Shown piece after piece: positions 16,826-25,251 of a stretch of 64,000 nt of DNA (positions are counted from its first letter, which is position 1; each line of letters begins with the position of its first letter). Both the position numbers and the translations under genes were made by a program. Under the pieces are notes generated by a model, which did not search any database, was not told where the DNA came from, and worked only from the letters and a program-made list of their open reading frames with translations. This stretch comes from JABCPE02 sp963506915 (GTDB lineage Bacteria > Bacteroidota > Bacteroidia > Flavobacteriales > Weeksellaceae). The stretch lies in NCBI GenBank assembly GCA_963506915.1, contig CAUORE010000005.1, forward strand, positions 1 through 64,000, written 5' to 3'.

Positions 16826-16867
16826 TTTTTATGTATTTAAATTCTATTTTTAACTAATTTTACTAAC

Positions 16868-17725
16868 TTATCTCAAATCACAAATCTCCTTCACAAGAGC
16901 TGGATATTTCTCAAATAATTTTTTATCTCCAGCGATTTCTCCCTCTATTTCTCCTGCATTATCATAATTAATATGTGGATATTTTTCAAAAACTATATCC
17001 CTTATTTCACTTTCATCTTCGTTTTCGCGGTTTTCAGAATAGGCACCATCACTCACATAGAGCAGTCCTTCTGCCCAAGTGTCCCCAATGTCAAAATGAT
17101 ATTTCCCACTGATGAAAGCATTGATGTCTTTGGTTATATCCTCAAAAAATTCTTTCCCTTTCAGCAGAAGCCAGCATCGGAAATAAATAAATCCATCAGT
17201 AGAAATGTATGGCTCTTCCTCAAAACAATAAACATCATCTTTTTTCTCAAAATCACAATTCAAAATGATGTAAAGCTCTGCCATCTGGGCGGTATAGAGT
17301 TCCATCAGTTTTTCTTGCATAGTTTTTTCAAAAGATACCAAACGCTCTTTTCCATGCTTCGCCAGATAACTTGTCAGCTTTTCCAGATGCTCTTCTACAT
17401 CGTAGGCATCCCACTTTTTCTTGTTGTATCTATAGCTTTTTTCGATGGCTTCCCAAAACAAAAATTCAGCTTTTTCCTCCTCGCTCATTTCTATTTTAGC
17501 AGGGATTTCCTCATTTGGAGAAACTTCTACATAGCCTTTTTTCATTTTTTGAGTGATGAGTTTTTCGCTTTCCTTTTGGCATTCCTCTTCACTCGCGAAT
17601 TTCTTTGTCATTTCTCGCCCAGCAGTCCCTATTTTTCCATAATGAACGATTTGCTCCTCCCCTTCATATTCAATATTCCAAAACTTATCGGACAAATCAT
17701 TTTGATTGATAAAAAACCTTTTCAT
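16868..17725 (-). CDS. WGR domain plus DUF4240 fusion protein
   Basis: Two-domain cytosolic protein. Residues ~1-60 are a WGR-type domain (WNIEYEGEEQIVHYGKIGTA, then GREMTKKFASEEEC), a nucleic-acid- or ADP-ribose-linked module known from PARPs and bacterial MolR-like proteins. Residues ~88-205 resemble DUF4240 (FWEAIEKSYRY, then YIILNCDFEKKDDVYCF and STDGFIYFRCWLLLKG). The C-terminal ~80 residues are acidic. It lies 20 bp downstream of murA on the same strand. The function is unknown; the WGR suggests DNA contact or a stress response. Domain calls are moderately sure. Confidence 0.7.
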   Translation of the reverse strand: MKRFFINQNDLSDKFWNIEYEGEEQIVHYGKIGTAGREMTKKFASEEECQKESEKLITQKMKKGYVEVSPNEEIPAKIEMSEEEKAEFLFWEAIEKSYRYNKKKWDAYDVEEHLEKLTSYLAKHGKERLVSFEKTMQEKLMELYTAQMAELYIILNCDFEKKDDVYCFEEEPYISTDGFIYFRCWLLLKGKEFFEDITKDINAFISGKYHFDIGDTWAEGLLYVSDGAYSENRENEDESEIRDIVFEKYPHINYDNAGEIEGEIAGDKKLFEKYPALVKEICDLR

Positions 17726-17745
17726 CGCTCGTTTTTTTTTGAAGA

Positions 17746-19059
17746 TTAAATTTTTATTCGCTCTATATCTGCGCCTATGGCTTTTAGTCTGCCTTCTATA
17801 TCTTCGTAGCCTCGGTCTATCTGCTCTATATTGTGGATTATACTTTTCCCTTCAGCCGAAAGAGCCGCTATCAGAAGGGCGTTTCCTGCTCTGATGTCTG
17901 GCGAAATCAATGTAGTTCCTCTCAATGGCGTCTCGTGGTTAAGCCCGATTACTGTGGCTCTGTGCGGGTCACAAAGGATGATTTGAGCTCCCATATCAAT
18001 TAGTTTATCCACGAAAAACAAACGGCTTTCGAACATTTTCTGATGAACAAGAACACTTCCCTTCGCCTGAGTAGCCACAACTAAAATAATTGAAAGTAAA
18101 TCTGGCGTAAAACCTGGCCAAGGAGCATCAGAAATAGTCAAAATAGACCCATCGATGAATTTTTGTATTTTATAATTTTCCTGCGATGGAATGTAGATAT
18201 CATCTCCTTTTCGCTCTAATTTTATCCCTAATTTTCGGAATGTATCAGGAATGATGCCAAGCTGTTCCCAGTTCACATTTTTGATGGTAATTTCTGACTT
18301 TGTCATTGCTGCCAGCCCAATCCAAGAACCGATTTCCACCATATCTGGAAGGAGAACATGCTCCGTTCCTCCAAGGCTTTCCACACCTTCTATCGTCAGC
18401 AGGTTAGAGCCTATTCCTGTTATTTTCGCTCCCATTCTATTGAGCATCTTGCAAAGCTGCTGAAGATACGGTTCGCAGGCTGCATTGTAAATTTGAGTCG
18501 TTCCCTTAGCCAAAACAGCCGCCATGATGATATTGGCCGTCCCTGTTACTGAAGCCTCCTCCAAGAGAATAAATTTTCCGTTTAACTCCTTGGCTGTAAG
18601 GGTGTAAAAACTTTCTTCTTCATTAAAATTAAATTCTGCTCCCAGCTCCACAAACCCTTGAAAATGAGTATCCAGCCTTCTTCTTCCTATTTTATCTCCC
18701 CCTGGTGTAGGCATATACGCCTCACCAAAGCGCGCAAGCATAGGCCCTAAAAGCATCACAGAGCCTCTAAGCTTCGCTCCATCTTTTCTAAATTCCTTTG
18801 ATTTAATGTAGTCAAAATGGATATTATCAGCCTGAAAAGTAAAATCACCTTTTCCGTTTTTAATTACTTTTACCCCGAAATCTTGCAGGATTTCTATCAA
18901 ACGATTAACATCCTTGATGTCTGGTATATTACTGATTCTCACAGGCTCAGAAGTCAAAAGCACGGCGCAAAGTATTTGCAGCGCTTCGTTTTTAGCTCCT
19001 TGTGGTGTGATTTCTCCGCTTAGTTTTTTTCCTCCTCTTATCTGAAATGCTTCTGTCAT
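17746..19059 (-). CDS. murA: UDP-N-acetylglucosamine 1-carboxyvinyltransferase, Asp active-site variant
   Basis: Catalyses the first committed step of peptidoglycan synthesis: transfer of enolpyruvate from PEP to UDP-GlcNAc. The EPSP-synthase-like fold is evident from GAKNEALQILCAVL, RGSVMLLGPMLARFG and TPDLLSIILV. The catalytic loop, PGGDKIGRR, has Asp122 where E. coli MurA has Cys115, the residue alkylated by fosfomycin. The enzyme should be active but intrinsically insensitive to fosfomycin, as known for the Cys-to-Asp MurA of mycobacteria, Chlamydia and Borrelia. It overlaps the DUF4290 gene by 4 bp and sits in the plsC-mpl-DUF4290-murA cluster. The 437 residues are normal. Confidence 0.95.
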   Translation of the reverse strand: MTEAFQIRGGKKLSGEITPQGAKNEALQILCAVLLTSEPVRISNIPDIKDVNRLIEILQDFGVKVIKNGKGDFTFQADNIHFDYIKSKEFRKDGAKLRGSVMLLGPMLARFGEAYMPTPGGDKIGRRRLDTHFQGFVELGAEFNFNEEESFYTLTAKELNGKFILLEEASVTGTANIIMAAVLAKGTTQIYNAACEPYLQQLCKMLNRMGAKITGIGSNLLTIEGVESLGGTEHVLLPDMVEIGSWIGLAAMTKSEITIKNVNWEQLGIIPDTFRKLGIKLERKGDDIYIPSQENYKIQKFIDGSILTISDAPWPGFTPDLLSIILVVATQAKGSVLVHQKMFESRLFFVDKLIDMGAQIILCDPHRATVIGLNHETPLRGTTLISPDIRAGNALLIAALSAEGKSIIHNIEQIDRGYEDIEGRLKAIGADIERIKI

Positions 19060-19673
19060 CTTTTTCTATTTTTTTGGGAATGATGGTTTCTTTTTTTATG
19101 ATTATTTCTCTTATTTCTGTTGGAATGATAGATTTTACTTTTATCTAAAGTTTCTATTCCTGTCAAGTCTAATTTATCCTGAGAAAGTTCCTTCAAATGC
19201 CTGAAAATCACCTCGTCCTGCACATGCTCTTTGTTATAAACATTATAGGATTTTTTCATATTGTTGGCAATTACCTGTATCAGAGCCTCTTTCTCCTCGC
19301 CTTCTTCCAGCTCTATAGCTCTATCTATAAGCTGTAAAATGCTCTTTCCGTAGAATTTATATTCATTTTCAAAAGAAGGATAATCCATCCTATTAGGCTT
19401 TTGGGCAAGTTCCTCCTTCGTTGGGAAAGGATACGGCGCATCTACATCCAAGTCATAATCTGCTAAAATATACAAGTGATCCCAGAGTTTATGTTTATAA
19501 TTTTCCTCATCGCGGAGATGAGGATTTCTTTGTCCCATAAATTCTACTATGGTTTTCGCCACTTCGTTTCGTTCTTCCTTGGAAGGTAGTGATTTACAAT
19601 ACTCTACCATCATCTGGATATTTCTGCCATATTCTGGCATGAGCAACTTTGTGCGGTTTGTGTTATACTCCAT
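19056..19673 (-). CDS. DUF4290 protein
   Basis: Bacteroidetes-specific DUF4290 family protein, no known function. About 180 residues form a mixed helical domain beginning MEYNTNRTKLLMPEYGRNIQ, with SKEERNEVAKTIVEFMGQRN. The last ~25 residues are a basic low-complexity tail rich in His, Lys, Arg and Asn, suggestive of nucleic acid or anionic surface contact. The stop overlaps the ATG of murA by 4 bp, the strongest sign of translational coupling in the cluster, so a role in cell-wall synthesis or its control is plausible. It is usually found next to murA in flavobacteria. Confidence 0.8.
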   Translation of the reverse strand: MEYNTNRTKLLMPEYGRNIQMMVEYCKSLPSKEERNEVAKTIVEFMGQRNPHLRDEENYKHKLWDHLYILADYDLDVDAPYPFPTKEELAQKPNRMDYPSFENEYKFYGKSILQLIDRAIELEEGEEKEALIQVIANNMKKSYNVYNKEHVQDEVIFRHLKELSQDKLDLTGIETLDKSKIYHSNRNKRNNHKKRNHHSQKNRKR

Positions 19674-19726
19674 TATTTTTATTGATAAAATTTTGAATAA
19701 GCCTAAAAAACATATCTAATTGAAAA

Positions 19727-21064
19727 CTAATTAACTAAGTCTAATCCTCCGAAATTCCCTGAACTCATCATCAGATAAGCGCCTTGGGTCTTGTCCAGCG
19801 TGTTCCAATATTCGTGGAGACTTTCGGCATTGGTAAAGACTTTCAGGTCTGGATTACCAAATTTTTCTTTAATCATTTCAGGAGAAACCGGCTCCATTCT
19901 CTTGATTTTCAAGGCTTCTTCCGAATAGAAAATCACTCCTGTATCCAGCCCGTCCATTGCTCCTTTGTATTGTTCTAAAAATATGGGATTCAGCGAACTA
20001 TAAGTATGAAGCTCTAAAAATCCGTAAGTTTTTTCCTGCTTAAACTGCTCTTTGAAAGCCGCCACAGTTGCCTTTACCTTAGATGGAGCGTGTGCAAAAT
20101 CTTTATACAAAATTCCTCCATCTTTTCTCTCCACTTTTTCTAATCGCTTAGAAGCACCTTTGAAACTCATTATCGCTTCATAAAACTCCTCTTCCATAAT
20201 GCCCAGCTGCTGGCAGATAAGTTTTGCGCCTTCCATATTGAGCAAATTATGTTTCCCAAAAACAGAGAGCGGAATTTCGCCCATGCTTGTTTTTAGATAA
20301 ACTTTCCCTTCGCGAATGCTGTATTCAGGCGTTTTGTAAGGCAGTTTTCGGAAATATTTCTGGCTGTTTTCTACTATTTTTACCACTTCTTCATCTTCCT
20401 CATTATACACCAAAACTCCGCCAGAAGTGATGCTTTCGGTAAATTTTCTGAACTGCTCTAAATAATCATCAAAAGTCTTAAAAACATTGATATGATCCCA
20501 TGCAATACCGCTGATTAAGGCGATATTTGGGTGATAATGCAGGAATTTAGGCTGTCTGTCATCAGCAGAAGAAAGATACTCATCGCCTTCCAAAATCATA
20601 AAATCTGTATCCTCGGTGATTTTCACCATGCAATCAAACCCTTCCAGCTGGGCGCCCACCATGTAGTCTATTTCCTTGTTATGAAAATTCAGCACATGCA
20701 GAATCATCGATGTGATGGTGGTTTTCCCATGTGAACCAGCAATGACCACTCTGGTTTTTTCCTTGCTCTGCTGATAGAGAAACTCTGGATACGAATAGAT
20801 TTTTAATCCTAATTCTTTGGCTCTTGCCAATTCTGGATTGTCCGCATGGGCGTGCATTCCCAAAATTACAGCATCTATATCTGCTGTGATTTTCTCTGGA
20901 AACCATCCAAATTCCTTTGGAAGAATGCTTTTCTGTTCCAATCGTGTTTTTGAGGGTTCAAAGATGGCATCATCAGAGCCTGTAACCTCACAACCTTTAT
21001 TTTTCAGTGCGATAGCAAGATTGTGCATGGCACTCCCTCCTATGGCGATAAAATGAACTTTCAT
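19727..21064 (-). CDS. mpl: UDP-N-acetylmuramate:L-Ala-gamma-D-Glu-meso-DAP ligase
   Basis: Peptidoglycan recycling ligase that attaches the recovered tripeptide to UDP-MurNAc. It has the Mur ligase architecture: N-terminal Rossmann FIAIGGSAMHNLAIALKNKG, ATP-binding P-loop GSHGKTTITSMILHVL near residue 108, LEGDEYLSSADDRQPKFLHY, and the C-terminal domain with YKDFAHAPSKVKATVAAF. The DDRQPKF and FAHAPSKV sequences favour Mpl over MurC. 445 residues. It is 9 bp from plsC and 53 bp from the DUF4290 gene, within an envelope cluster. Recycling implies a source of muropeptides that is not evident in this window. Confidence 0.92.
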   Translation of the reverse strand: MKVHFIAIGGSAMHNLAIALKNKGCEVTGSDDAIFEPSKTRLEQKSILPKEFGWFPEKITADIDAVILGMHAHADNPELARAKELGLKIYSYPEFLYQQSKEKTRVVIAGSHGKTTITSMILHVLNFHNKEIDYMVGAQLEGFDCMVKITEDTDFMILEGDEYLSSADDRQPKFLHYHPNIALISGIAWDHINVFKTFDDYLEQFRKFTESITSGGVLVYNEEDEEVVKIVENSQKYFRKLPYKTPEYSIREGKVYLKTSMGEIPLSVFGKHNLLNMEGAKLICQQLGIMEEEFYEAIMSFKGASKRLEKVERKDGGILYKDFAHAPSKVKATVAAFKEQFKQEKTYGFLELHTYSSLNPIFLEQYKGAMDGLDTGVIFYSEEALKIKRMEPVSPEMIKEKFGNPDLKVFTNAESLHEYWNTLDKTQGAYLMMSSGNFGGLDLVN

Positions 21065-21073
21065 ATTTTTCTT

Positions 21074-21877
21074 TTATGCTTGTGATTTTTCTTCTTGTTT
21101 TTTTCGTTCCAGCTCTTGGTCATATTCATGGAGGACATTGTGCTTTGGTGTCTGCTCTATGGCATTCATGATTTTATCCAAAATCTCTTCAGCGCTTTCG
21201 TTGTCATAGTCTATGTCAAGCGGTTTTTTAAACTCCATTGTCGGCTGCACGCCTGTCACTTTCAGTCTTAATCCTTTTTTGTCAAAAGCCCTGCGGAAAC
21301 CATTGATTTTCACAGGAATTACTATCGCTCTCTGCTGTAGGACAAGTTTTGCTGTTCCCTTTCTCCCAGGAGCAAAAGCAGCCGTAGTTCCCTGCGGGAA
21401 AGACACCACCCAGCCGTTGTCTAGCGCTTTTAGGATGTTTTCTACTTCGGACATATCTACTTTTCTATTGACATTCTGCCCATTGGCACGCCAAGTTCTT
21501 TTCACGGTAACAGCTCCCACCAGCTTAAAAATCCTTGTAAGAAGCCCTTTGTTCATGGTTTCTTCCGCTGCCACATAGTAGAAATCTACTTTGGGATTGA
21601 GAATATAGATGGGATTAGCAATTGTATTGATAAAGCCGTTATTCACTGCACAAAAGACATGATACATCGCTGCCACATCCGCAAAATAAGTCTGGTGATT
21701 GGAGACAAAAAGCACATTAGTCTTTGGTAAATCCACCAAATGCTCCGTTCCTGTGATTTTCAGTTTATTAAAACCATTGAACCTTCGGTAAGAAACCAGA
21801 CCAAAGATAAACACCACCAATCTTTTCAAAATATACCAATTGCCGAAGGCATCTGTAAATATGTTTTTCTTTCCCAT
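21074..21877 (-). CDS. plsC: 1-acyl-sn-glycerol-3-phosphate acyltransferase
   Basis: Second acyltransferase of phospholipid synthesis, making phosphatidic acid at the inner membrane. The acceptor motif is NHQTYFAD, with His61 and Asp67, which is H-x5-D rather than the canonical H-x4-D. FPQGTTAAFAPGRKGTAKL carries the motif III FPEGT equivalent with Gln in place of Glu, and ALNPKV-like structure supports membrane association. The C-terminal tail is basic and Gln-rich. 267 residues. It is 9 bp upstream of mpl on the same transcript and downstream of a tiny gene. Some Bacteroidetes acyltransferases of this class may use amino lipids, so the substrate is not certain. Confidence 0.82.
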   Translation of the reverse strand: MGKKNIFTDAFGNWYILKRLVVFIFGLVSYRRFNGFNKLKITGTEHLVDLPKTNVLFVSNHQTYFADVAAMYHVFCAVNNGFINTIANPIYILNPKVDFYYVAAEETMNKGLLTRIFKLVGAVTVKRTWRANGQNVNRKVDMSEVENILKALDNGWVVSFPQGTTAAFAPGRKGTAKLVLQQRAIVIPVKINGFRRAFDKKGLRLKVTGVQPTMEFKKPLDIDYDNESAEEILDKIMNAIEQTPKHNVLHEYDQELERKKQEEKSQA

Positions 21878-21937
21878 TTTTTGATTTTAAAAACGAAATA
21901 TAAAGCCCCAAATTTAAGGATTTTTCCCTTGCCGAGA

Positions 21938-22171
21938 CTAATTCAGCATGATTTTTTCAGCATATTTCTCTGCAAAAAGCTTTTTGTCCTCCTGCATTTT
22001 TTCCAAAGTCGCAGGCAGGCGGTAACCAAAAAGAAACTTTCCCTCCTCATCCAGAAAGAGAATTTCCTTTTCCTCGCCATCTATCATTTGGGCAAAAATA
22101 TCCCACATAGACTGGTCTTTCAGCTTTAATAATTCAAAAAACTCCTTGGCTTGAATATGTATAGTTTTCAT
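21938..22171 (-). CDS. Small hypothetical protein, 77 residues
   Basis: Short acidic protein with no recognised family. It starts MKTIHIQAKEFFELLKLKDQ, continues DIFAQMIDGEEKEILFLDEE and ends with AEKYAEKIMLN. A TTG at 22180 is in frame, but the ATG at 22171 is the more probable start. Residues 20-50 look like a small beta-alpha unit with conserved-looking Trp and acidic residues. It lies 60 bp upstream of plsC and is preceded by a TATTTTTG -7 element, so it is probably the first gene of the plsC-mpl-murA transcript. Real gene status is supported by position and codon use only. Confidence 0.55.
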   Translation of the reverse strand: MKTIHIQAKEFFELLKLKDQSMWDIFAQMIDGEEKEILFLDEEGKFLFGYRLPATLEKMQEDKKLFAEKYAEKIMLN

Positions 22172-22195
22172 AAATTTCAAAATATTTAGAACTTA

Positions 22196-22203
22196 CAAAA
22201 ATA
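22196..22203 (-). promoter_or_regulatory. Promoter -7 element ahead of the plsC-mpl-murA unit
   Basis: Minus-strand TATTTTTG, a fit to TAnnTTTG, lies 24 bp before the small-gene ATG. No clear -33 element. Confidence 0.35.
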
Positions 22204-22274
22204 TAAAAAAGAGAGGATATTTGTAATGTTTAATATTTTTTATTACTTTCGTAATATCCTAAAATTTCCCAAAG

Positions 22275-24473
22275 ATGAGCACCGATGAACAACAAGAACG
22301 AATAGAAATCCTCAAAAGATACGATGACCTAATCCACCACACCTACCGAAAGCTGAATGAGGAACAGCTGGAACTCATCAAAAAGGCTTTTGATGTGGCT
22401 TGGGATGCCCACAAAGACCAGCGCCGAAAGACTGGAGAACCCTACATTTTCCATCCTATAGCGGTGGCAAAAATCGTGGCTGAGGAAATAGGTCTAGGTG
22501 CTACCAGCATCGCGGCAGCGCTGCTTCATGATGTGATAGAAGACAGCGACTACACCTATGAGGATATAGAAAAACTCTTTGGGAAGAAAATAGCCGATGT
22601 AGTGAACGGACTTACCAAAATTTCTGTGATGAATAACCAAAACATCTCCGTACAGTCCGAAAACTACCGAAAACTCCTGCTCACTCTATCGGATGATTTT
22701 AGGGTAATTCTCATCAAGATAGCTGACCGCCTTCACAACATGAGAACGCTGGACAGCATGCGCCCAGACAAACAGAAAAAAATAGCCTCTGAAACCGTAT
22801 ACATCTACGCTCCTATGGCTCACAGACTGGGACTTTACAACATAAAATCCGAATTAGAGGATTTGTCCCTAAAATACAACATGCCTGAAATCTACAACGA
22901 GATTTCTGAAAAACTCATCATAGCCAAAGAACACCGTGAAAGCTATGTACAGGAATTCATAGAGCATGTTTCTGAAAAACTAAAAGAAGAAAAACTCAAT
23001 TTTAAGATTAAAGGAAGGGCGAAATCCATCAGCTCTATTTATAGAAAAATGCTGAAACAAAACATTCCTTTTGAGGAAGTTTATGATAACTACGCCATCC
23101 GTGTCATCTACAAATCGGACTTTAAGAACGAGAAATTCCTCGCTTGGAAAATTTATTCCATCATTACTGACCTTTATCACAGCAATCCTGCACGAATGCG
23201 GGACTGGATTACCCAGCCGAGAAGTACAGGCTATGAAAGTCTTCATTTGACTATCCTAGGGCCTGACAACAAGTGGGTAGAAGTGCAAATCCGAAGCGAG
23301 CGAATGGATGAAATCGCAGAAAAAGGAGTCGCTGCCCATTACAAATACAAAGAAGGTTTCAGCCAAAACTCTGATGACAAAAACTTTGAACAATGGGTAG
23401 TTCAGATTCGGGAAGTTTTGGACAACCAGCAATCGCTCTCCACCACGGAACTTTTGGACAGCATTAAGCTAAATCTATACACTAAAGAAGTTTTTATTTT
23501 CACGCCAAAAGGAGATGTTAAAATCCTTCCAAAAGGCGCGACAGCACTGGATTTTGCTTTCATGGTGCATTCTGAACTGGGAATGAAATGCAGTGGCGCT
23601 AAAATCAACGGCAAACTGCAACCGATAAGTTATGTCCTAAAAAACGGCGACCAGATAGACATCATCTCCTCTCCCAACCAAAAACCGAAAAAAGATTGGC
23701 TGGATTTTGTGGTAACTTCCAAGGCTCGTTCGAAAATAAAGGCGGTTTTAAACTCAGAAAAAAACCAAAAAGTAGCCGAAGGAAAAGAAATTTTCCAAAG
23801 AAAACTGAGACACGCCAAAATCAACTTTACGGAAGAGGAGCTCAACAATATTCAGAAATATTTTAATCTAAAAACCTCACAGGATTTATTCCTGAAATTC
23901 TACGAAGGAACTCTGGACACTTCCAATTTAAAGGAATATTTGGACAGCAAAAAAAGTTTCTTTGGAAGCCTTTTGCAGCGGTTCCGAAAGGATAAAACAG
24001 AGTTTGTGGAAACACCAAAATCTGATTTGGACCTGATTGTTTTTGGGCGAAATGAAGAAAAATTATCCTATTCTTTCGCAAAATGCTGTACGGTAATTCC
24101 TGGAGATAAGATTTTCGGATTTTTAACTATAAATGATGGCATTAAAGTGCATAATGAAAACTGTCCCAATGCGATAAACCTCCGTGCAAACTACGACTAT
24201 CGTGTGATGTTGGCGAAATGGGTGAACTCCGAAAGATTCATCAATAACATCAAAATAGAACTCCAAGGAATGGACAGAATGGGAATAATAAATGATGTAG
24301 CATCCATTATCTCTAATAATATGCACATCGACATGAAAGGAATCTCTATCAACTCCATTGATGGAATTTTCATCGGAACCATCTCTTTAGAAGTTAAAAA
24401 CAAAAACCAGTTGGAGGATTTATTAAAACAACTGGCACAGATAGAAGGCATCAAAAAAGTAAAAAGATTATAA
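22275..24473 (+). CDS. relA/spoT: Bifunctional (p)ppGpp synthetase/hydrolase
   Basis: Long RSH protein controlling the stringent response. Domains in order: HD hydrolase (residues ~30-190, His60 in FHPIAVAKIV, His85-Asp86 in LLHDVIEDS), (p)ppGpp synthetase (~240-370, GRAKSISSIYRKM, RSTGYESLHLTI), TGS (~400-460, VFIFTPKGDVKILPKGAT), helical region and C-terminal ACT (~655-732, NNIKIELQGMDRMGIIND). With intact HD and synthetase motifs it is expected to be bifunctional. 732 residues. It is the only RSH visible here and is followed by a shared hairpin terminator. The upstream gap with the plsC unit is divergent. Confidence 0.95.
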   Translation: MSTDEQQERIEILKRYDDLIHHTYRKLNEEQLELIKKAFDVAWDAHKDQRRKTGEPYIFHPIAVAKIVAEEIGLGATSIAAALLHDVIEDSDYTYEDIEKLFGKKIADVVNGLTKISVMNNQNISVQSENYRKLLLTLSDDFRVILIKIADRLHNMRTLDSMRPDKQKKIASETVYIYAPMAHRLGLYNIKSELEDLSLKYNMPEIYNEISEKLIIAKEHRESYVQEFIEHVSEKLKEEKLNFKIKGRAKSISSIYRKMLKQNIPFEEVYDNYAIRVIYKSDFKNEKFLAWKIYSIITDLYHSNPARMRDWITQPRSTGYESLHLTILGPDNKWVEVQIRSERMDEIAEKGVAAHYKYKEGFSQNSDDKNFEQWVVQIREVLDNQQSLSTTELLDSIKLNLYTKEVFIFTPKGDVKILPKGATALDFAFMVHSELGMKCSGAKINGKLQPISYVLKNGDQIDIISSPNQKPKKDWLDFVVTSKARSKIKAVLNSEKNQKVAEGKEIFQRKLRHAKINFTEEELNNIQKYFNLKTSQDLFLKFYEGTLDTSNLKEYLDSKKSFFGSLLQRFRKDKTEFVETPKSDLDLIVFGRNEEKLSYSFAKCCTVIPGDKIFGFLTINDGIKVHNENCPNAINLRANYDYRVMLAKWVNSERFINNIKIELQGMDRMGIINDVASIISNNMHIDMKGISINSIDGIFIGTISLEVKNKNQLEDLLKQLAQIEGIKKVKRL

Positions 24474-24474
24474 A

Positions 24475-24503
24475 AAACGCCCTAAAAAAGGGCGTTTATG
24501 TTT
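24475..24503. terminator. Bidirectional terminator after relA/spoT
   Basis: AAACGCCCT and AGGGCGTTT pair around an AAAAA loop, with A- and T-rich flanks, so it serves both relA/spoT and the convergent lipoprotein gene. Confidence 0.8.
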
Positions 24504-25133
24504 TTATTTCTTTGCTCCATAAGGCATTTTCTTACTTGCATTTCTCAGAAGGTTTTCTACGATATCACTATGGTTACTTCTCCACCCACCTGAATATTTA
24601 TTGCTGTAATTCCAAAATATTTTATCAGTCTTTTTATCGTAAATATTCATATCTGTGGTGATTTCATTCGTTGTTCCCTCATAATCAAGCAAAACAGATG
24701 CCGCTACTGCCACTCCCTGCGGCATAGGTTTAGTCAGTACATAATTAGAACTTACAACAGCATCTACTCCTAAAATAGCGCATATTTCGCTCTTTGTCAA
24801 TTCTTTTTCAGGGTATCCTGCTCTTTTTAGTTTTGTGTTTGTAGTTTCTATATCTTGTATTTCTTGGCTCGCATTATTCTGAGAAAATCTCTTCAAAAAC
24901 CAAGCATACATTTCCTTCTGAAAATTAGCCGATTCCTGCTCCTTAGACTGGTCAAAGCGCCCTGTATATTTACCTTCAAGCATAGAAACTTTAGGCGGCA
25001 AAATCGCTATTTTCTTCTGACTGGATGTTACTGTCAGCAGGTCATTAGAATTATAAACTTTTGCTCCACTACATGACATAAAAAGTAACAACAAAACTCC
25101 CAATATGGAAGTACCTTTAATAAATGTTCTCAT
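24504..25133 (-). CDS. Conserved lipoprotein of unknown function
   Basis: Predicted lipoprotein (signal peptide, lipobox Cys21 in LLLFMSCSG). The mature part has a segment KKIAILPPKVSMLEGKYTGR followed by an acidic helical stretch, ILGVDAVVSSNYVLTKPMPQ, and a late MNIYDKKTDKIFWNYSNKYS; this looks like the GNA1162/DUF799-type or LpoB-type periplasmic lipoprotein fold, in which a strand IAILPP opens the domain. Upstream in-frame ATGs (to 25199) are unlikely because they precede the signal peptide; the ATG at 25131-25133 fits. The promoter is TTG-N19-TAAATTTG. Function unknown; a cell-envelope assembly role is plausible. Confidence 0.7.
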   Translation of the reverse strand: MRTFIKGTSILGVLLLLFMSCSGAKVYNSNDLLTVTSSQKKIAILPPKVSMLEGKYTGRFDQSKEQESANFQKEMYAWFLKRFSQNNASQEIQDIETTNTKLKRAGYPEKELTKSEICAILGVDAVVSSNYVLTKPMPQGVAVAASVLLDYEGTTNEITTDMNIYDKKTDKIFWNYSNKYSGGWRSNHSDIVENLLRNASKKMPYGAKK

Positions 25134-25156
25134 AACTAAAATATTATTATTTCCTG

Positions 25157-25186
25157 CAAATTTACCATTATTTGAGGATTTTTCAA
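25157..25186 (-). promoter_or_regulatory. Promoter of the IAILPP lipoprotein
   Basis: Minus-strand TTG (25184-25186), 19-bp spacer and TAAATTTG (25157-25164). A near-ideal Bacteroidetes promoter. Confidence 0.6.
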
Positions 25187-25208
25187 AATGAATAATCATG
25201 ATTTTTGT

Positions 25209-25216
25209 TATATTTG
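25209..25216 (+). promoter_or_regulatory. nhaA promoter -7 element
   Basis: TATATTTG matches TAnnTTTG; no TTG at the expected distance. The leader is about 30 nt. Confidence 0.45.
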
Positions 25217-25251
25217 TAAATCTTAAAGTTCAATTTTAAAAATAATTAAAA

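Noticed and set aside
16973..17749. 258-codon open frame on the plus strand opposite the WGR-DUF4240 gene
   Set aside because: Phe-rich composition typical of an antisense shadow of an acidic helical protein; no recognisable domain, while the minus strand has recognisable domains.
25134..25199. Upstream ATG for the IAILPP lipoprotein
   Set aside because: It adds 22 hydrophilic residues before the signal peptide and would include the promoter; the ATG at 25133 fits better.
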